From Alphaproteobacteria bacterium (GTDB lineage Bacteria; Pseudomonadota; Alphaproteobacteria; Rhodobacterales; Rhodobacteraceae), in the NCBI GenBank assembly GCA_030425925.1, contig JAUHZO010000021.1, positions 1 to 64,000 of the forward strand: DNA of 64,000 nt, read 5' to 3'. A program made the translations under genes and the position numbers. Below the pieces are notes generated by a model, which did no database searches, was not told the origin of the DNA, and worked only from the letters and a program-made list of their open reading frames with translations. Below are positions 54,294-63,947 of this stretch, piece after piece. Numbering within the stretch: position 1 is the first letter of the stretch; every line of letters begins with the position of its first letter.

Positions 54294-54983
54294 ATGCCCG
54301 CCGATCAGCCCACTGTACTTGTCGTCGAGGACGAGGCGGCACAGCGTGAAGTGCTGAGCTACAATCTCGAAGCCGAAGGGTTCCGCGTGGCGCGGGCCGA
54401 GAACGGCGAAGAGGCGCTGGTGATCCTTGACGAGGAACACCCCGACATCATCGTGCTGGACTGGATGCTGCCCAACGTGTCGGGCATCGAGGTCTGCCGC
54501 CAGATCAAGAGCCGCCCCGACACGCGCAACGTGCCGATCATCATGCTCTCGGCCCGCTCCGAAGAGGTGGACCGCGTGCGCGGGCTGGAGACGGGCGCCG
54601 ATGACTACGTCGTCAAACCCTATTCGGTGATCGAGCTGATGGCGCGGGTGCGCGCGCAGTTGCGCCGGGCGCGGCCCGCGGCGGCGGGGCTGCGGCTGGA
54701 ATACGAAGACATCATTCTCGACAGCGAAACCCACCGCGTCACCCGCTCGGGTCAGGCGCTGAAGCTGGGGCCCACCGAGTTTCGCCTGCTGACCACCTTC
54801 ATGGAAAAGCCGGGCCGCGTCTGGTCGCGTGAACAATTGCTTGACCGCGTCTGGGGGCGTGACATCTATGTCGATACCCGCACCGTGGACGTGCATATCG
54901 GACGTCTGCGCAAGGCGCTGTGCCAGCATGGCGGTGCCGATCCGCTGCGCACGGTGCGCGGGGCCGGATACGCGCTTGGCTGA
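54294..54983 (+). CDS. phoB: Phosphate response regulator PhoB
   Basis: 229 aa. Receiver domain with phospho-acceptor Asp56 (IIVLDWMLP) and Lys in YVVKPYSV; winged-helix DNA-binding domain (about 130-228) with LGPTEFRLL and VDVHIGRLRKAL. Located at the far end of the locus from phoR, with pstSCAB-phoU between. It should activate the Pho box at 48507. Confidence 0.95.
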   Translation: MPADQPTVLVVEDEAAQREVLSYNLEAEGFRVARAENGEEALVILDEEHPDIIVLDWMLPNVSGIEVCRQIKSRPDTRNVPIIMLSARSEEVDRVRGLETGADDYVVKPYSVIELMARVRAQLRRARPAAAGLRLEYEDIILDSETHRVTRSGQALKLGPTEFRLLTTFMEKPGRVWSREQLLDRVWGRDIYVDTRTVDVHIGRLRKALCQHGGADPLRTVRGAGYALG

Positions 54984-55043
54984 GCACGGCGCGCCCGCGC
55001 TGCCGTGACGCAATCGCGGCGGTGTGGACCTGAGGAGAATGGC

Positions 55044-56342
55044 ATGATCCGCCTGTGCATCCTGATGCTGGCCGCGCTTGGACTGGCGTCCGCCGCCCTT
55101 GCGCACGAGGTCCGCCCCGCGGTGGGCGATCTTTACACGCAGGATGGCCGTCTGGTGCTGGAGTTGCGGATCGTGGCCGAGCCGATGCTTGCCGGGGTCG
55201 ACCTGCAGGGGGTGACCGACACCAACGACACCGATGGGTCGGACGCGGTGGACGCTCTGCGTGCGCTGCCCGCCGAAGAACTGGCGCAAAGGCTGGCCCC
55301 GGCGCTGCCCGGTCTCGTCGCGCGGCTGGATGTCCGGGTGGACGGGCAGGCGCTGGAGCTTGCACCCGTGCAGGTGCGCACCGATCCCGTCGGCGTGCCC
55401 GACCTGCCGCGGGAAAGCCAGGTGGTGCTGTCCGGCCCGCTGCCCCGCCGCGCCGCGACGGTGGAGCTGACCTGGCCTGCGGCCTATGGCACGCTGATCC
55501 TGCGGCAGCAGGGCGTGGCCGAGCCCTATACCGGCTTTCTGGCCGGGCAATCCACCGGTCCGATCCCGCTGTTCGGCGCGCGGCTGAGCCTGTCCGAAAC
55601 GCTGCGCGCCTTTGCGCCGCTGGGCTTTGCCCAGGTACTGCCGCTGGGCCCGCAACACCTGCTGTGCGTGCTGGCGCTGGCCTTTCTGGCGGCCGGCACC
55701 ATGCCGCTTGTGGCGCAGATGGCGGTCTTTGTGCTGGGCTACGGCGTGACGCTGGTCGCCGCGGCGCTGGGGCTGGTGGCGCTGCCCGGCGGGCTGGTGG
55801 CGGCGCTGCTGGCGGGGTCGCTGGTCTATCTGGGGATCGAGAACCTGCTGGCCGAGCGGCTGCAGCCCTGGCGTCTGGCGGCCGTGCTGGTCTTTGGCCT
55901 GCTGCACGGGCTGGCGCTGGCCGAGGTGCTGGTGCAGCTTGGCCTGCCGCAGGGGCGGGCCCCTGTCGCGCTGGCAGCGTTTCACGCCGGCGCAAGCCTT
56001 GCGCTGGCGGCGGCGCTGGCCTTTGTGCTGCTGCTGGTCTGGTACGCCCGGCGGGTGATCGACGGCGGCGCGGGACGGCGCGGCGCACAGGTGTTCTATG
56101 CCCTGCTGGCCCTTGGGTTTGCCGCGCTGGCGCTGCTGCCGGGGGATACGGCACTGGTCCGGGCGCTGGCAGGGCAGGTCTGGGCGTTTGCAGTCCCGCT
56201 GGCGGCGCTGGCGCTGGCCTGTCTGCTGGCGGTCACGCGGATGGAGACCTGGCAGCCTTATCAGCGCCTTGTTGCCCGTCCGGCCTCGCTGGCCATTGCC
56301 TGCGCCGGCCTCTGGTGGCTTGTGGCGCAACAGTTGCTCTGA
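55044..56342 (+). CDS. HupE/UreJ-2-type membrane protein
   Basis: 432 aa. A signal ending SAALA exposes a mature N-terminus HEVRPAVGD; a ~170-residue extracytoplasmic domain follows, then about 6-7 TM helices from residue 205 (AQVLPLGPQHLLCVLALAFLAAG). HupE/UreJ relatives are putative nickel or other metal permeases; the HupE_UreJ_2 branch is mostly uncharacterised. GAGGAG box before ATG 55044. Confidence 0.85.
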   Translation: MIRLCILMLAALGLASAALAHEVRPAVGDLYTQDGRLVLELRIVAEPMLAGVDLQGVTDTNDTDGSDAVDALRALPAEELAQRLAPALPGLVARLDVRVDGQALELAPVQVRTDPVGVPDLPRESQVVLSGPLPRRAATVELTWPAAYGTLILRQQGVAEPYTGFLAGQSTGPIPLFGARLSLSETLRAFAPLGFAQVLPLGPQHLLCVLALAFLAAGTMPLVAQMAVFVLGYGVTLVAAALGLVALPGGLVAALLAGSLVYLGIENLLAERLQPWRLAAVLVFGLLHGLALAEVLVQLGLPQGRAPVALAAFHAGASLALAAALAFVLLLVWYARRVIDGGAGRRGAQVFYALLALGFAALALLPGDTALVRALAGQVWAFAVPLAALALACLLAVTRMETWQPYQRLVARPASLAIACAGLWWLVAQQLL

Positions 56343-56348
56343 ACGGGC

Positions 56349-56714
56349 TTACGCCTTTTTCTTCTTTTTCTTCTTCCCGTCCCTGGACCCGGCTTTTTTC
56401 CTTTTGGCAGGGGCCGTGTCAGGTTTGGCCTTCTTGCCAGCCTTTGCCGTCTTCTTCTTCTTCTTCTTCTTCGCGCCGCCGGGTTTCGACGCATCGGCGT
56501 CCGCGCGCGGCTCGGGCACAGGCTGGGGCAGGGTGGCCAGGACTTCTCCGGCCGCGGAAATCAGCATTCTCGCGCGGATCAGCTGGACACGGGGCAGGGC
56601 GACCAGATCCTGCGGCCCGCTGGCCGCCAGATCGGCCGGGGTGACGATCCCCATCTCCGACATGGCACGCGCCATGGCCGGGCCCACCCCCCGGACTTTG
56701 AGCAGATCAGACAT
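56349..56714 (-). CDS. Helix-hairpin-helix protein with poly-lysine tail
   Basis: 121 aa. N-terminal HhH motifs (about residues 1-60): VRGVGPAMARAMSEMGI and LVALPRVQLIRARML. The C-terminal half is Lys-rich, with runs of seven lysines (GGAKKKKKKKTAK and DGKKKKKKKA) separated by an A/P/K linker. It looks like a histone-like, nucleic-acid-binding protein. RBS AAGGAGGTGCAC precedes ATG 56714. Divergent from rpsB. Confidence 0.85.
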   Translation of the reverse strand: MSDLLKVRGVGPAMARAMSEMGIVTPADLAASGPQDLVALPRVQLIRARMLISAAGEVLATLPQPVPEPRADADASKPGGAKKKKKKKTAKAGKKAKPDTAPAKRKKAGSRDGKKKKKKKA

Positions 56715-56963
56715 GTGCACCTCCTTTTCGGGGACGCAGTTCATCACATGCGATATACGATGTCTATACAAAATCCAAGCGATCCACAAACCGGCCCGGC
56801 AGGCCTTGCATTCCCCGGCATTTCCGTCTAACCGCTCCGCCACGAACCCCGCAGGCGGGGGCGGGCGTATCGGGGGAGACATCCCCGGGCGTCCACCGGT
56901 TGCCCCGGACATGGTCCGGAGTGATTCCCCGCCAAGGCTTGAAACCGGAAAGGAAACGAACGC

Positions 56964-57740
56964 ATGGCTCTTCCCGAGTTCACCATGCGCCAGCTGCTGG
57001 AAGCTGGCGTGCACTTTGGCCACCAGACGCAGCGCTGGAACCCCCGCATGGGCGAGTTCATCTATGGCGCGCGCAACGGCATTCACATCATCGACCTGAC
57101 GCAGACCGTCCCGATGCTGGACGCGGCGCTGAACGCCGTCCGCGAAACCGTGGCCAAGGGGGGCCGCGTGCTCTTTGTCGGCACCAAGCGCCAGGCCGCG
57201 CAGCCGGTGGCCGAGGCGGCCGAGAAATGCGCGCAGTATTACATGAACCACCGCTGGCTGGGTGGCACGCTGACCAATTGGCAGACCGTGTCCCAGTCCA
57301 TCAACCGTCTGCGCCAGATCGACGAGCACATGGAAGGCGGCGCCGAAGGCCTGACCAAGAAAGAGCGCCTGAACATGGAGCGCGACCAGATGAAGCTTCA
57401 GGCGTCTCTGGGCGGCATCCGCGAGATGGGCGGCGTTCCGGACCTGTTGTTCGTGATCGACGTCAAGAAAGAGGCGCTGGCCGTGGCCGAAGCCAACAAG
57501 CTGGGCATCCCGGTCGTGGCGGTGGTCGATACCAACTGCTCGCCCAGTGGTGTCGATTACATCATCCCCGGCAATGACGACGCGGCACGCGCGATCTCGC
57601 TCTACTGCGATCTGGTCAGCCGCGCGGCGCTGGATGGCATGTCGGCCATGATGGGCGATGCGGGCATCGACCTTGGCGCGCTCGAGGACATGCCGGCCGA
57701 AGAGCTTCTGGCCGACGCGGCCGCTGCCGAACAGGGATAA
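56964..57740 (+). CDS. rpsB: 30S ribosomal protein S2
   Basis: 258 aa. Core S2 signatures: [43 protein letters not shown], and [36 protein letters not shown] (split). Part of the usual rpsB-tsf unit. A palindrome CCGGAC.GTCCGG (56905-56919) lies in its leader. Confidence 0.97.
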   Translation: MALPEFTMRQLLEAGVHFGHQTQRWNPRMGEFIYGARNGIHIIDLTQTVPMLDAALNAVRETVAKGGRVLFVGTKRQAAQPVAEAAEKCAQYYMNHRWLGGTLTNWQTVSQSINRLRQIDEHMEGGAEGLTKKERLNMERDQMKLQASLGGIREMGGVPDLLFVIDVKKEALAVAEANKLGIPVVAVVDTNCSPSGVDYIIPGNDDAARAISLYCDLVSRAALDGMSAMMGDAGIDLGALEDMPAEELLADAAAAEQG

Positions 57741-57747
57741 GACGGAG

Positions 57748-57801
57748 TGTCGCAAAAGCGACATGCATCCGTGACATAGGCGGGGGGTCCGACGGCCCCC
57801 C
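57748..57801 (+). promoter_or_regulatory. Two hairpins in the rpsB-tsf spacer
   Basis: TGTCGC-AAAA-GCGACA (57748-57763) and a GGGGGG...CCCCCC stem (57782-57801). No U-tract follows, so they may partly attenuate or process the rpsB-tsf message. Confidence 0.35.
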
Positions 57802-57851
57802 GAACCCGGGCTGGCCGGGACCAGCAAGATGGAAATGAGGAGAGCCGAAAG

Positions 57852-58727
57852 ATGGCGATCACTGCTGCACAGGTGAAAGAACTGCGCGAAATGACCGGCG
57901 CAGGCATGATGGATGCCAAGAAGGCGCTGACCGAAAACGATGGCGACATGGACGCCGCCGTGGACTGGCTGCGCACCAAGGGTCTGGCCAAGGCGGCCAA
58001 GAAGGCCGACCGCACCGCGGCCGAGGGCCTGGTGGCCGTCGTTGTCGACGGCGGCAAGGGGGTTGCGGTCGAGGTGAACTCGGAAACCGACTTCGTGGCC
58101 AAGAACGCCGAATTCCAGTCGATGGTGGGCGGGATCGCCCGCAACGCGCTGACGGTGGGCGATGTCGAGGCGCTTCTGGCGTCGGACATGGGCGGCAAGC
58201 CGGTCTCCGAAGTTGTCACTGACGCGGTGGCCAAGATCGGCGAGAACATGTCGCTGCGCCGCATGGCCTCGGTCGAGGGCGACACCGTTGCGGCTTATGT
58301 GCACAACGCCGTGGCGGACGGCATGGGCCAGATCGGCGTGCTGGTCGCCATGAAGGGCGGCACCGAGGAATTCGGCCGTCAGGTCGGCATGCACATCGCC
58401 GCGATGAACCCCGCCGCGCTGAACGAAGACGCGCTGGATCCGGCGGTTGTCGAGAAGGAAAAGCAGGTCCAGATGGACATTGCCCGCGAATCCGGCAAGC
58501 CCGACGCGGTGATCGAAAAGATGATCGTGGGCCGCATGAACAAGTTCATGGCCGAAGTGACGCTGCTGGGCCAGGCCTTTGCGCTGGACACCGACAAGAC
58601 GGTGGCACAGGCGGCCAAGGATGCCGGTGCCGAAATCGTGGGCTTTGTCCGCATGCAGGTCGGCGAAGGCATCGAGAAGAAGCAAGAGGATTTCGCCGCC
58701 GAAGTGGCCAAGGCCGCCCAGGGCTGA
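57852..58727 (+). CDS. tsf: Elongation factor Ts
   Basis: 291 aa. [26 protein letters not shown] opening (TS-N/UBA-like domain), SETDFVAKN core and [14 protein letters not shown]. Guanine-nucleotide exchange factor for EF-Tu. Terminator follows at 58749. Confidence 0.97.
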   Translation: MAITAAQVKELREMTGAGMMDAKKALTENDGDMDAAVDWLRTKGLAKAAKKADRTAAEGLVAVVVDGGKGVAVEVNSETDFVAKNAEFQSMVGGIARNALTVGDVEALLASDMGGKPVSEVVTDAVAKIGENMSLRRMASVEGDTVAAYVHNAVADGMGQIGVLVAMKGGTEEFGRQVGMHIAAMNPAALNEDALDPAVVEKEKQVQMDIARESGKPDAVIEKMIVGRMNKFMAEVTLLGQAFALDTDKTVAQAAKDAGAEIVGFVRMQVGEGIEKKQEDFAAEVAKAAQG

Positions 58728-58748
58728 ACCTGTTGCGATCCGGACAGA

Positions 58749-58776
58749 CGGCGCGGGGCTTCCCGCGCCGTTTTGC
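58749..58776 (+). terminator. tsf terminator
   Basis: CGGCGCGGG (58749-58757), GCTT loop, CCCGCGCCG (58762-58770), then TTTTGCGTTT. 21 bases after the tsf stop. Confidence 0.78.
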
Positions 58777-59178
58777 GTTTGCGGGTTTCGAGTGCGGGCC
58801 CGACCTGCCGCGCCAGGGCGGCCTTGAAGGCCCGGGACGTGTCAGACCCTTCCGGGGTCCCCTGAGACATTGGGGATGAGATCGGGGACCCCGAAAGGGT
58901 GCCGGCTCGCCACGCGATAATTGCGCCGCGGAACCGGCTCAAAGCTGCAGGGCCCGGAAATCGCCGGGGTGCCGCTCCTTCGTTCCATGGCCAAAGCCAC
59001 CACTCACGGAACGCCTGCAGATTTGCAATTTCCCGGGCGTAAAGGAAGTCGGGTATTCCCGACCCGGGCAGCACGGCGGTTGATCGGCGGCACTTGTGTC
59101 AGAAAAGACATACGGAAAATAACAGGTTGCGCGAGGTTATTCACACGCGACCCGATTCCGGGGCAGGGCGCGCGCCGC
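58777..59178. other. Intergenic region, ~400 bases, after tsf
   Basis: No gene seen. Contains a large inverted repeat (58846-58900) and, near the luxR-type gene's end, an imperfect palindrome around 59126-59153. No transposase or att-like features. Confidence 0.55.
58846..58900. repeat. 17-bp-arm inverted repeat
   Basis: Left arm ACCCTTCCGGGGTCCCC (58846-58862) pairs with right arm GGGGACCCCGAAAGGGT (58884-58900) with one mismatch; the 21-base loop contains a GAGAC/GATGAG pair. No U-tract. Confidence 0.6.
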
Positions 59179-59940
59179 TCAGGCCTGCAGCACGTACATC
59201 TGGTTCTGGAACGCCGCCTTGGCCACGGCCTGGGCGGTGGTTTCCACGTTCAGAGTCTCGCGCGCAAGGCGCAGGTGCTTTTCCACCGTGGCCTGGGTCA
59301 GCCCCATGATCTGGGCGATATCCTGCATCGTCTTGCCGTCGCCCACCCATTCCAGCGCCTCGCGCTGGCGCGGGGTCAGCACCTGGTTGGGCAGCATCAT
59401 CGGCAGGGTCAGGATCTTGAGATGCACGAGGTTGTTCATCAGCACGATGTCCTGGCCGTGCTGGTCCCAGATGGCATCGGCATCGTCCTGGGTCAGTTCC
59501 GCGCGCGTGGTGAGCGAGATCGCCCCCTTGGCGCGGCTCGACACGGACTTGAAGCTGATGGTGTAGCCCGCATGCACCTTGTGGGTCAGGTTGAACTCCA
59601 CCACCTTGCGGGCCTTTTCGTCCAGCGTGCCCCTCGTGACCTGCTCGCCCAGCATCCGCCAGCTGCACCAGCCTTCGTTCTCGAGCGCCCAGCGGACCAT
59701 GGGTGCATGGCGGTATTGTCCACCTTCGACAAAGCCTTCGCGATAGGCCTTTGTGTGGTTCGACAACACGACGAAATCGTTTGGATCGCCCAGCGAGTTA
59801 GGTGTGATGAAGCGGGTGAAGCCATAGATCAGCCGGTCGAACCCGTAGCTGGCCATCTTGGCGCAATGCTTCTGCCAGAGGTCTTCGACCCCGTCGATAT
59901 TGGTCAGCTCGATCAGATAGGCGCGCAGCTCGGGGGTCAT
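59179..59940 (-). CDS. LuxR-family regulator with autoinducer-type domain (solo)
   Basis: 253 aa. Autoinducer-binding-type N-terminal domain (about 20-165) and GerE/LuxR HTH (about 187-245, LTPRQREALEWVGDGKTMQDIAQIMGLTQATVEKHL, split). The ligand pocket Asp-Pro of LuxR proteins is replaced by Ala-Pro (YRHAPMVRWA), so it may not respond to ordinary acyl-homoserine lactones. No luxI is in the window. Coupled to aroQ by a 4-base overlap. Confidence 0.88.
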   Translation of the reverse strand: MTPELRAYLIELTNIDGVEDLWQKHCAKMASYGFDRLIYGFTRFITPNSLGDPNDFVVLSNHTKAYREGFVEGGQYRHAPMVRWALENEGWCSWRMLGEQVTRGTLDEKARKVVEFNLTHKVHAGYTISFKSVSSRAKGAISLTTRAELTQDDADAIWDQHGQDIVLMNNLVHLKILTLPMMLPNQVLTPRQREALEWVGDGKTMQDIAQIMGLTQATVEKHLRLARETLNVETTAQAVAKAAFQNQMYVLQA

Positions 59941-60380
59941 GTGTCCTTCTCCAGGTGGCTGACAAGGGCGTCCATCGCCAGTGTATACCCGCGCGCGCCG
60001 AAACCACAGATCAAACCGATGGCGACCGGGCTGACATAGCTGTGGTGGCGAAAGCTTTCGCGGGCGTGGATGTTCGACAGGTGCAGTTCGATCACCGGCA
60101 GGTCGACGCTCTTGATGGCGTCCATCAGCGCGATGGAGGTGTGGGTATAGGCGCCGGCATTCAGGATCACGCCGTGATGGGTGCCGCGGGCGGCGTGCAG
60201 CGCATCCACCAGATCGCCTTCATGGTTCGACTGGTCGAACGCCACCTCGACATCAATCGCACGCGCATAGGTGCGGCACATCTCTTCGATATCGGCCAGC
60301 GTGGTGCGCCCGTAGATCTCGGGCTGTCTGGTCCCGAGCAGATTGAGGTTGGGGCCGTTGAGGATCAGGATCGAATGCAT
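59937..60380 (-). CDS. aroQ: 3-dehydroquinate dehydratase, type II
   Basis: 147 aa, the dodecameric type-II fold. Shikimate pathway step 3. NGPNLNLLGTRQPEIYG contains catalytic Tyr23; NAGAYTHTSIAL and VIELHLSNIHARE contain the catalytic His and substrate-binding residues. Usually near accBC; here it is followed by a luxR gene. Confidence 0.95.
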   Translation of the reverse strand: MHSILILNGPNLNLLGTRQPEIYGRTTLADIEEMCRTYARAIDVEVAFDQSNHEGDLVDALHAARGTHHGVILNAGAYTHTSIALMDAIKSVDLPVIELHLSNIHARESFRHHSYVSPVAIGLICGFGARGYTLAMDALVSHLEKDT

Positions 60381-60461
60381 GCCGCGCTCCGGTGAGTTGC
60401 GGCGGAGTCAACATGGGGCGCAACGCGCTGTCCAGTAGGCGCAGCGCAACGCGGCGCGGAA

Positions 60462-60489
60462 TATGTAAGGCGTTGCGGGTCTGCCGCAA
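60462..60489 (-). promoter_or_regulatory. Possible aroQ-luxR promoter
   Basis: Minus strand TTGCGG (-35, 60484-60489) and TACATA (-10, 60462-60467) with a 16-base spacer, about 80 bases upstream of the aroQ start. Weak consensus match. Confidence 0.28.
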
Positions 60490-60586
60490 ATGTCTTTGAA
60501 AAGAGGGGTTTGGCGGCGCGCGCTGGGTCAATCCTTTATTTACATAATACTGATTACCGGAATTGGACATCTGCATGTGCGGACAG

Positions 60587-60618
60587 CCCAAGTCCGACCC
60601 CGCCCAAGTCCGACCCCG
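60587..60618. repeat. Tandem 16-bp repeat, two copies
   Basis: Unit CCCAAGTCCGACCCCG repeated exactly at 60587-60602 and 60603-60618. Likely a replication-slippage duplication. Confidence 0.7.
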
Positions 60619-60686
60619 CCCTGCGCCGCAACGCCCCGGCAACGATGTCACCGGGGCCAGTGCCCGTTCGCAATGTTCTGGTGCCC

Positions 60687-61919
60687 TCAGAAGAACGCCT
60701 GAAGCCCCGTCTGCGCGCGGCCCAGGATCAGGGCGTGCACGTCGTGAGTGCCTTCGTAGGTGTTCACTGTCTCGAGGTTCAGCATGTGGCGGATCACCTG
60801 GAACTCGGCCGAGATCCCGTTGCCGCCATGCATGTCGCGGGCCATGCGCGCGATCTCCAGCGCCTTGCCGCAATTGTTGCGTTTCAGGATCGAGATCATC
60901 TCGGGGGCCGCGCGCGCCTCGTCCATCAGGCGGCCCAGACGCAGGCAGCCCTGCAGCCCCAGCGCGATCTCGGTCTGCATGTCGGCAAGCTTTTTCTGGA
61001 ACAGCTGGGTCTGCGCGATGGGCTTGCCGAACTGTTTTCGGTCCAGCCCGTAGGCCCGTGCGGCGTGCCAGCAGAACTCTGCCGCGCCCAGGGCGCCCCA
61101 GCTGATGCCATAACGCGCCCGGTTCAGACAGCCGAACGGCCCCTTGAGCCCCTGCACATGCGGCAACAGCGCGTCCTCGCCCAGTTCGACCCCGTCCAGC
61201 ACGATCTCGCCGGTGACCGACGCGCGCAGCGACAGCTTGTTGGCCACCTTGGGGGCCGACAGCCCCGACATGCCCTTTTCCAGCACAAAGCCGCGGATCT
61301 TGCCGTCATGCGCGTCGGACTTGGCCCAGACCACAAAGACATCGGCGATGGGGCTGTTGGAGATCCACATCTTGGAGCCGGTCAGCCGGTAGCCGCCGTC
61401 GATCTTCTCGGCGCGTGTCTTCATCCCCGCCGGGTCCGATCCGGCATCGGGTTCGGTCAGGCCAAAGCAGCCGATCCATTCCCCGCTGGCCAACCGGGGC
61501 AGGTATTTCTGCCGCTGCGCTTCCGACCCGTAGGCGTAGATCGGGTACATCACCAGGCTGGACTGCACCGACATCATCGAGCGATAGCCCGAATCCACCC
61601 GCTCGATCTCGCGCGCGACAAGACCATAGCCGACATAAGAGCCGCCCAGCCCGCCATAGGCCTCGGGCACGGTGATCCCCAGAAGGCCCATGGCCCCCAT
61701 TTCCGCAAAGATCGCCGGTTCCACCGTTTCGTCCTGGAACGCCTGAAGGATACGCGGCTGCAGCTTTTCCTGCGCGAAGTTGCGCGCGCCTTCGGCCAGC
61801 ATGCGCTCTTCCTCGGACAGCTGGTCGGCCAGCCGGAACGGATCCTGCCAGTCAAAGCTGCCAAGATCGGGGGCATCGGTGGGCTTGAGGGCGGGTCTTT
61901 CGGGGCGCATCTCGTTCAT
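60687..61919 (-). CDS. Glutaryl-CoA dehydrogenase
   Basis: 410 aa, acyl-CoA dehydrogenase family. Glutaryl-type catalytic Glu389 in [19 protein letters not shown] motif [29 protein letters not shown]-type N-terminal block. It oxidises and decarboxylates glutaryl-CoA to crotonyl-CoA (lysine/tryptophan catabolism). ATG 61919 has AAGGAGACCGCC. Divergent from a LysR gene that probably controls it. Confidence 0.93.
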   Translation of the reverse strand: MNEMRPERPALKPTDAPDLGSFDWQDPFRLADQLSEEERMLAEGARNFAQEKLQPRILQAFQDETVEPAIFAEMGAMGLLGITVPEAYGGLGGSYVGYGLVAREIERVDSGYRSMMSVQSSLVMYPIYAYGSEAQRQKYLPRLASGEWIGCFGLTEPDAGSDPAGMKTRAEKIDGGYRLTGSKMWISNSPIADVFVVWAKSDAHDGKIRGFVLEKGMSGLSAPKVANKLSLRASVTGEIVLDGVELGEDALLPHVQGLKGPFGCLNRARYGISWGALGAAEFCWHAARAYGLDRKQFGKPIAQTQLFQKKLADMQTEIALGLQGCLRLGRLMDEARAAPEMISILKRNNCGKALEIARMARDMHGGNGISAEFQVIRHMLNLETVNTYEGTHDVHALILGRAQTGLQAFF

Positions 61920-62011
61920 GGCGGTCTCCTTGTCGCGGTTTTTGGGGCAGTATAGCTTGCACAAGCGTCATGAAACATCGAGATTTCCGCAAGAATGCAT
62001 GAGGAAATGTC

Positions 62012-62920
62012 ATGAGTCTGGCCCGCCGCACCCTGCCCCCGCTGACCGCGCTGCGCGCGCTCGAGGCACTGGACCGTCTGGGCAGCGCCACGGCGGTGGC
62101 CGAAGAACTGAACCTGACGCAAAGCGCGGTCAGCCGCCAGTTGCAGGGGCTAGAGCGGCAACTGGGCGCGCGGCTGTTCCTGCGCGACCGCCGCGCGCTG
62201 CGCCTGACCGCCGAGGCCCGGCTGTACGCCGCCACGGTGCGCGAGGCGCTGGACCTGCTGACCCGCGGCGCGCTGGCGCTGTCTTTGGAAGGTGGCGGCG
62301 GCGCGCTGAGCCTTGCGATCCTGCCCAGCTTCGGCATGCGCTGGCTGGTGCCGCGGCTGCCGGATTTCACCCGCCGCCACGCCGATGTCACAGTGAACAT
62401 GACCACCCGGCTGCGGCCCTTCAGCTTTGCCTCGGAACCCTTTGACGCCGCTTTGCATTTCGGCGCGCCGCAGGACTGGCCCGGCACCCACGCGCTGATG
62501 CTGATGGCGGAACGCGCGCGGCCCCTGGCGGCACCCGGGCTCTTGCCCGACGGGCCGGTGACGGCGGAGCGGCTGCGCCGCCTGCCGCTTTTGCACATCC
62601 AGTCCCGGCCCGAGGCGTGGCGGCGCTGGTTTCAGGCGCAGGGCAGCGATCCCGGGCCCCTGCCCGGCCCTTCCTTCGACCAGTTCACCACCATCCTGCA
62701 GGCCGCGCTGCACGGGCTTGGGGTGGCCCTGCTGCCCGACTACCTGACCGAAACCGAACGCGCCACCGGGCTGCTGCGTCCGGCCACAACCGCCCCGCCG
62801 CTCAGCCTGGGGGCCTATCACCTGGTCTGGCCGGCCACGCGCCCGCCCGGGGCCGCGCTGCGCCGGTTTCGCGACTGGCTGGCGCTTCAGGCCGAGGAGG
62901 AAGACGCGCTGCCCCGCTGA
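62012..62920 (+). CDS. LysR-family regulator, GcvA-like
   Basis: 302 aa. HTH at about 8-65 (LPPLTALRALEALDRLGSATAVAEELNLTQSAVSRQLQGLE, split by helix) and a LysR substrate-binding domain (about 90-295). The GcvA-like start and FEPFDAALHFG-type core fit. 92-base divergent gap to the glutaryl-CoA dehydrogenase, its probable target. Confidence 0.88.
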   Translation: MSLARRTLPPLTALRALEALDRLGSATAVAEELNLTQSAVSRQLQGLERQLGARLFLRDRRALRLTAEARLYAATVREALDLLTRGALALSLEGGGGALSLAILPSFGMRWLVPRLPDFTRRHADVTVNMTTRLRPFSFASEPFDAALHFGAPQDWPGTHALMLMAERARPLAAPGLLPDGPVTAERLRRLPLLHIQSRPEAWRRWFQAQGSDPGPLPGPSFDQFTTILQAALHGLGVALLPDYLTETERATGLLRPATTAPPLSLGAYHLVWPATRPPGAALRRFRDWLALQAEEEDALPR

Positions 62921-63053
62921 TCGCGCGACAGACACGGGTTTTTCCGCCGAAAACACGCGTTCCGGAAACGGTTTCCCGGGCAAGATCCCCTGCATGCGCC
63001 GTGCCGGTCAACGGCGCTTGCGCCTTGGCGCGTGGCGGGCCACAACCGGGTTC

Positions 63054-63947
63054 ATGACGCAGCCTTCGCCTGACATCCTGTGCATCGGTTCGGTCCTTTG
63101 GGACGTGATCGGCCGTGCGCCCAGCCACATGACGCCGGGATCTGACGTGCCCGGGCGCATCACCCGCCTGCCCGGCGGCGTGGCGCTGAACATCGCCATG
63201 ACGCTGGCGCGCTTCGGCCTGCGGCCCGTTCTGCTGTCGGCGGTGGGCCGCGACGACGAAGGCGCGGCGCTGGTGGCGGCCTGCGACCGGCTGGGGCTGG
63301 ACACAAGCCACATCTACCGCTCCGACGACCTGCCCACCGACCGCTACATGGCCATCGAAGGTGCCAACGGGCTGGTGGCCGCCATTGCCGACGCGCATTC
63401 GCTGGAAATGGCCGGGGCGCGGATCCTCGCCCCGGTGATGGACGGCCCGCTGGGCCGACCGGACGCCCCGTTCGACGGGCTGGTGGCGCTGGACGGCAAC
63501 CTGACCGAGGCGCTGCTGGAAGAGATCGCCCGCAGCCCTGCCTTTGCCCGCACCGACCTGCGCATCGCCCCGGCCTCGCCCGGCAAGGCGGAACGGCTGC
63601 TGCCCTTCCTGCGCGCGGGGCGCGGCACGCTGTATGTCAATCTCGAAGAGGCCGGCATCCTGTGCCAGACCCGCTTTGCCAGCGCGCCCGAGGCGGCGGC
63701 GCGGCTCATGGCCCGGGGGGCGGCGCGGGTGCTGGTGACCAATGGCGGCGAAAGCTGCTGCGACGCCACGGCGGACGGTCTGGTGGCGGAATGCCCGCCC
63801 CAGGTGCTGGTGACCCGGGTCACCGGCGCGGGGGATACCTTCATGGCCGCGCATATCGCGGCGGAACGCGACGGCGCCTGTCGGGCCGTGGCGCTGGACC
63901 GTGCCCTTGCCGCTGCCGCGGCCCATGTTTCGGGAGTGACCGGCTGA
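63054..63947 (+). CDS. psuK: PfkB-family kinase, probable pseudouridine kinase PsuK
   Basis: 297 aa. PfkB signatures: ILCIGSVLWDVIGRAP start, GGVALNIAMTLARFG, ATP/catalytic GAGDTF with base Asp261. The downstream gene begins like pseudouridine-5'-phosphate glycosidase, which selects PsuK over other PfkB kinases. ATG 63054 chosen; upstream residues are Arg-rich and unlike the family. Confidence 0.82.
   Translation: MTQPSPDILCIGSVLWDVIGRAPSHMTPGSDVPGRITRLPGGVALNIAMTLARFGLRPVLLSAVGRDDEGAALVAACDRLGLDTSHIYRSDDLPTDRYMAIEGANGLVAAIADAHSLEMAGARILAPVMDGPLGRPDAPFDGLVALDGNLTEALLEEIARSPAFARTDLRIAPASPGKAERLLPFLRAGRGTLYVNLEEAGILCQTRFASAPEAAARLMARGAARVLVTNGGESCCDATADGLVAECPPQVLVTRVTGAGDTFMAAHIAAERDGACRAVALDRALAAAAAHVSGVTG

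Larger units (their letters stand above)
60381..60686. other. Intergenic region, 306 bases
   Basis: No gene seen. It holds a possible aroQ promoter on the minus strand (TTGCGG, 16 bases, TACATA; plus positions 60484-60489 and 60462-60467), two 16-base tandem repeats at 60587-60618, and a small CCCCGG/CCGGGG stem (60634-60656) that could end the gcdH message. Confidence 0.45.

Noticed and set aside
60587-60618. CRISPR-like or iteron repeats
   Set aside because: Only two directly adjoining 16-base units with no spacer, so a simple tandem duplication.
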